From an uncultured Erysipelotrichaceae bacterium (GTDB lineage Bacteria > Bacillota_I > Bacilli_A > Erysipelotrichales > Erysipelotrichaceae), in NCBI GenBank assembly GCA_902795525.1, contig CADBLN010000145.1, positions 1-5,614 of the forward strand: DNA of 5,614 nt, read 5' to 3'. Each line of letters begins with the position of its first letter. Positions within the stretch are counted from its first letter, which is position 1. Position numbers and translations under genes: made by a program. Positions 5,293-5,614 of the stretch are shown piece after piece. Under the pieces are notes generated by a model. That model was given only the letters and a program-made list of their open reading frames with translations, ran no database searches and was not told where the DNA came from.

Positions 5293-5614
5293 TGTTTTCT
5301 GAACTGTTTTTAGTGAAGGTATCACCATAGTTAGGGGCGCATGTTTCCATTTCACTGATAAACGTTAAATTGCCATCAGGTTGTATTTGGAAAGACACTA
5401 TATTTTGCTCTGCAATACTTGAAAATGGTTGGCTCTCGCTAGTTAGATATAAATAACCTTCATAAACGATATAATCACCCTCTATAGCGCTAAACACTGT
5501 ACATCCATTCACATATAAGATAAAGCTGCCATCACCCTTAAGGGTAATAGTTGGAGCTTGACCATCAGTGTAAGTTGTGTCGGTGTAATCCCCAATAATG
5601 TTCTTAGCTAATTC
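5288..5614 (-). CDS. C-terminal part of an unrecognised, probably extracytoplasmic protein (partial)
   Basis: The minus-strand frame stays open from the window edge to TAG at 5288-5290: 108 codons, with the N-terminus missing. It reads as short alternating beta strands with Gly/Asp turns: GDYTDTTYTDGQAPTITLKG, then GDGSFILYVNGC, EGDYIVYEGYLYLTS, PDGNLTFISE. This resembles small beta-barrel/lipocalin-like domains of secreted lipoproteins. Two cysteines (in VNGC and ETCAPN) could form a disulfide, which fits an exported location. The tail is polar (FTKNSSENN). A GTG at 5510-5512 could be taken as a start, but the same beta pattern continues upstream of it without a stop, so the gene is cut by the window edge. 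No family name can be given; signal peptide or lipobox would lie outside the window. Confidence 0.7.
   Translation of the reverse strand, partial: ELAKNIIGDYTDTTYTDGQAPTITLKGDGSFILYVNGCTVFSAIEGDYIVYEGYLYLTSESQPFSSIAEQNIVSFQIQPDGNLTFISEMETCAPNYGDTFTKNSSENN

Noticed and set aside
5510..5512. GTG as the start of the right-hand minus-strand gene
   Set aside because: The frame continues open to the window edge with the same beta-strand pattern and no ribosome site precedes the GTG, so the gene is partial.
1..5614. CRISPR array, transposase or phage genes
   Set aside because: No regularly spaced direct repeats and no transposase, integrase or phage-type proteins were seen.

Overview
The window is AT-rich DNA (about one third G+C on lines counted by eye) with strong AAGGAG/GGAGG-type ribosome binding sites, compact overlapping genes and a tRNA with an encoded CCA end. 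This fits a low-GC Bacillota (Firmicutes) chromosome; an Erysipelotrichia-like or related gut lineage is possible, but the sequence alone does not settle it.

Region 1 (1-271) has no convincing gene. Positions 1 to about 160 are clearly richer in G+C (about 50%) and full of inverted repeats, including a perfect 20-bp palindrome. They are followed by a very strong hairpin (163-205) that ends the minus-strand operon.

Region 2 (272-4271, minus strand) is one tightly packed operon, transcribed right to left: ecfA1 - ecfA2 - ecfT - truA - mscS. The first three encode the shared energising module of a group II ECF vitamin/micronutrient transporter: two ATPases and the transmembrane coupling protein. 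No substrate-binding S component is present, so these subunits probably serve several S components encoded elsewhere. truA (tRNA pseudouridine synthase) is a frequent companion of this module in Bacillota. The last gene is a small mechanosensitive channel. Genes overlap by 4-25 nt or are separated by 7 nt, with ribosome sites inside the preceding gene. A sigma-A-like promoter sits just upstream of ecfA1 and implies a leader of about 17 nt, too short for a riboswitch.

Region 3 (4272-4498) is the divergent intergenic region. It holds the ecf promoter, a cluster of TTTTCAT/ATGAAAA repeats, a doubtful 32-codon ORF, and a plus-strand terminator with no clear upstream gene.

Region 4 (4499-5193, plus strand) holds a PPC/DUF296 protein, predicted to be read from a leaderless mRNA, and a 77-residue two-helix membrane protein with its own apparent promoter. 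They end at a hairpin that can work in both directions.

Region 5 (5195-5614, minus strand) holds tRNA-Gln(CUG) and, just upstream of it, the C-terminal part of an unrecognised, probably extracytoplasmic protein that runs off the window edge.

Most of the window is ordinary housekeeping sequence. The least explained parts are the GC-rich hairpin element at 1-160 and the repeat/terminator/mini-ORF cluster at 4340-4480.
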